NCBI RefSeq assembly: GCF_003122085.1
Contig: NZ_QEXV01000002.1
Coordinates: 115,758 to 179,757 of the forward strand
DNA: 64,000 bases
Origin: Marinicauda salina
GTDB lineage: Bacteria; Pseudomonadota; Alphaproteobacteria; Caulobacterales; Maricaulaceae
Direction of reading: 5' to 3'
The position numbers and the translations under genes were made by a program. Under the pieces are notes generated by a model. It was not told the DNA's origin. It worked only from the letters and a program-made list of their open reading frames with translations, and did no database searches. Positions within the stretch are counted from its first letter, which is position 1. The number at the start of each line of letters is the position of its first letter. Positions 63,974 through 64,000 of the stretch are shown piece after piece.

Positions 63974-64000
63974 ACGTAAAAAGACCCCGCGACAGGGGGA

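Overview
The window is about 64 kb of GC-rich, densely packed bacterial chromosome with many ATGA/GTGA stop-start overlaps. The gene content points to an aerobic alphaproteobacterium, most like Caulobacterales/Maricaulales/Hyphomonadaceae. The evidence is a C4-pathway HemA, a MucR/Ros-type regulator, an NDUFS4-like complex I accessory subunit, a COX15-type heme A synthase, a cytochrome bc1 chaperone, and the conserved order nrdR-rib-nusB-thiL-hppA ... plsX-fabH-ihfA-merR. Taxonomy is an inference from gene content; no 16S gene is present. I saw no insertion sequence, prophage, CRISPR array or rRNA.

Layout. 0-9 kb: three membrane-protein genes, hemB (reverse), a valine-degradation set (isobutyryl-CoA dehydrogenase, 3-hydroxyisobutyryl-CoA hydrolase, mmsB), hemA and a MucR-family gene. 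9-22 kb: a long forward block with glyA, nrdR, riboflavin genes, nusB, thiL and the proton pyrophosphatase hppA with a clear terminator; then bamE (reverse), the bc1 chaperone, plsX, fabH, ihfA, a MerR regulator and tRNA-Pro(GGG). 22-30 kb: two acyl-CoA dehydrogenases and a PqiA-like protein (reverse, behind a 16-bp palindrome), ctaA, and a PhoX / phytase-like pair. 30-46 kb: rplM-rpsI, an unrecognised large membrane protein of different base composition, phaC, glpX-recJ, tRNA-Glu, ppa, a TonB-dependent receptor, a DUF192 protein, tRNA-Pro(TGG), the NDUFS4-like gene, tRNA-Arg, metC, a solute-binding protein and cysK.

46.2-54.4 kb is the most striking part. Two convergent operons face each other: DUF6134 / FeS-type photolyase (PhrB-like) / short-chain dehydrogenase on the plus strand, and CPD photolyase / FAD amine-oxidase-like protein / DUF1365 / cyclopropane-fatty-acid-synthase-like methyltransferase on the minus strand. 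Each first gene is preceded by the same promoter-like pair, TGATCC, 16 bases, CGTA, which resembles the promoters of ECF11 (RpoE-ChrR, singlet-oxygen) sigma factors. I read this as one light/singlet-oxygen regulon combining DNA repair and lipid modification. The operons meet at a double hairpin repeat. kdsA and hldE (LPS core precursors), a DUF3089 protein, a DUF502 protein, recG, a von Willebrand A protein with four tandem repeats and sdhE close the window.

Other points: the RibD in the riboflavin block has only the reductase domain, and the RibBA partner has a degenerate cyclohydrolase domain, so two steps of riboflavin synthesis must be encoded elsewhere. A composite hairpin repeat occurs at both ends of the window (about 5.7 kb and 63.8 kb), and two other hairpin-rich repeats mark the ends of operons.
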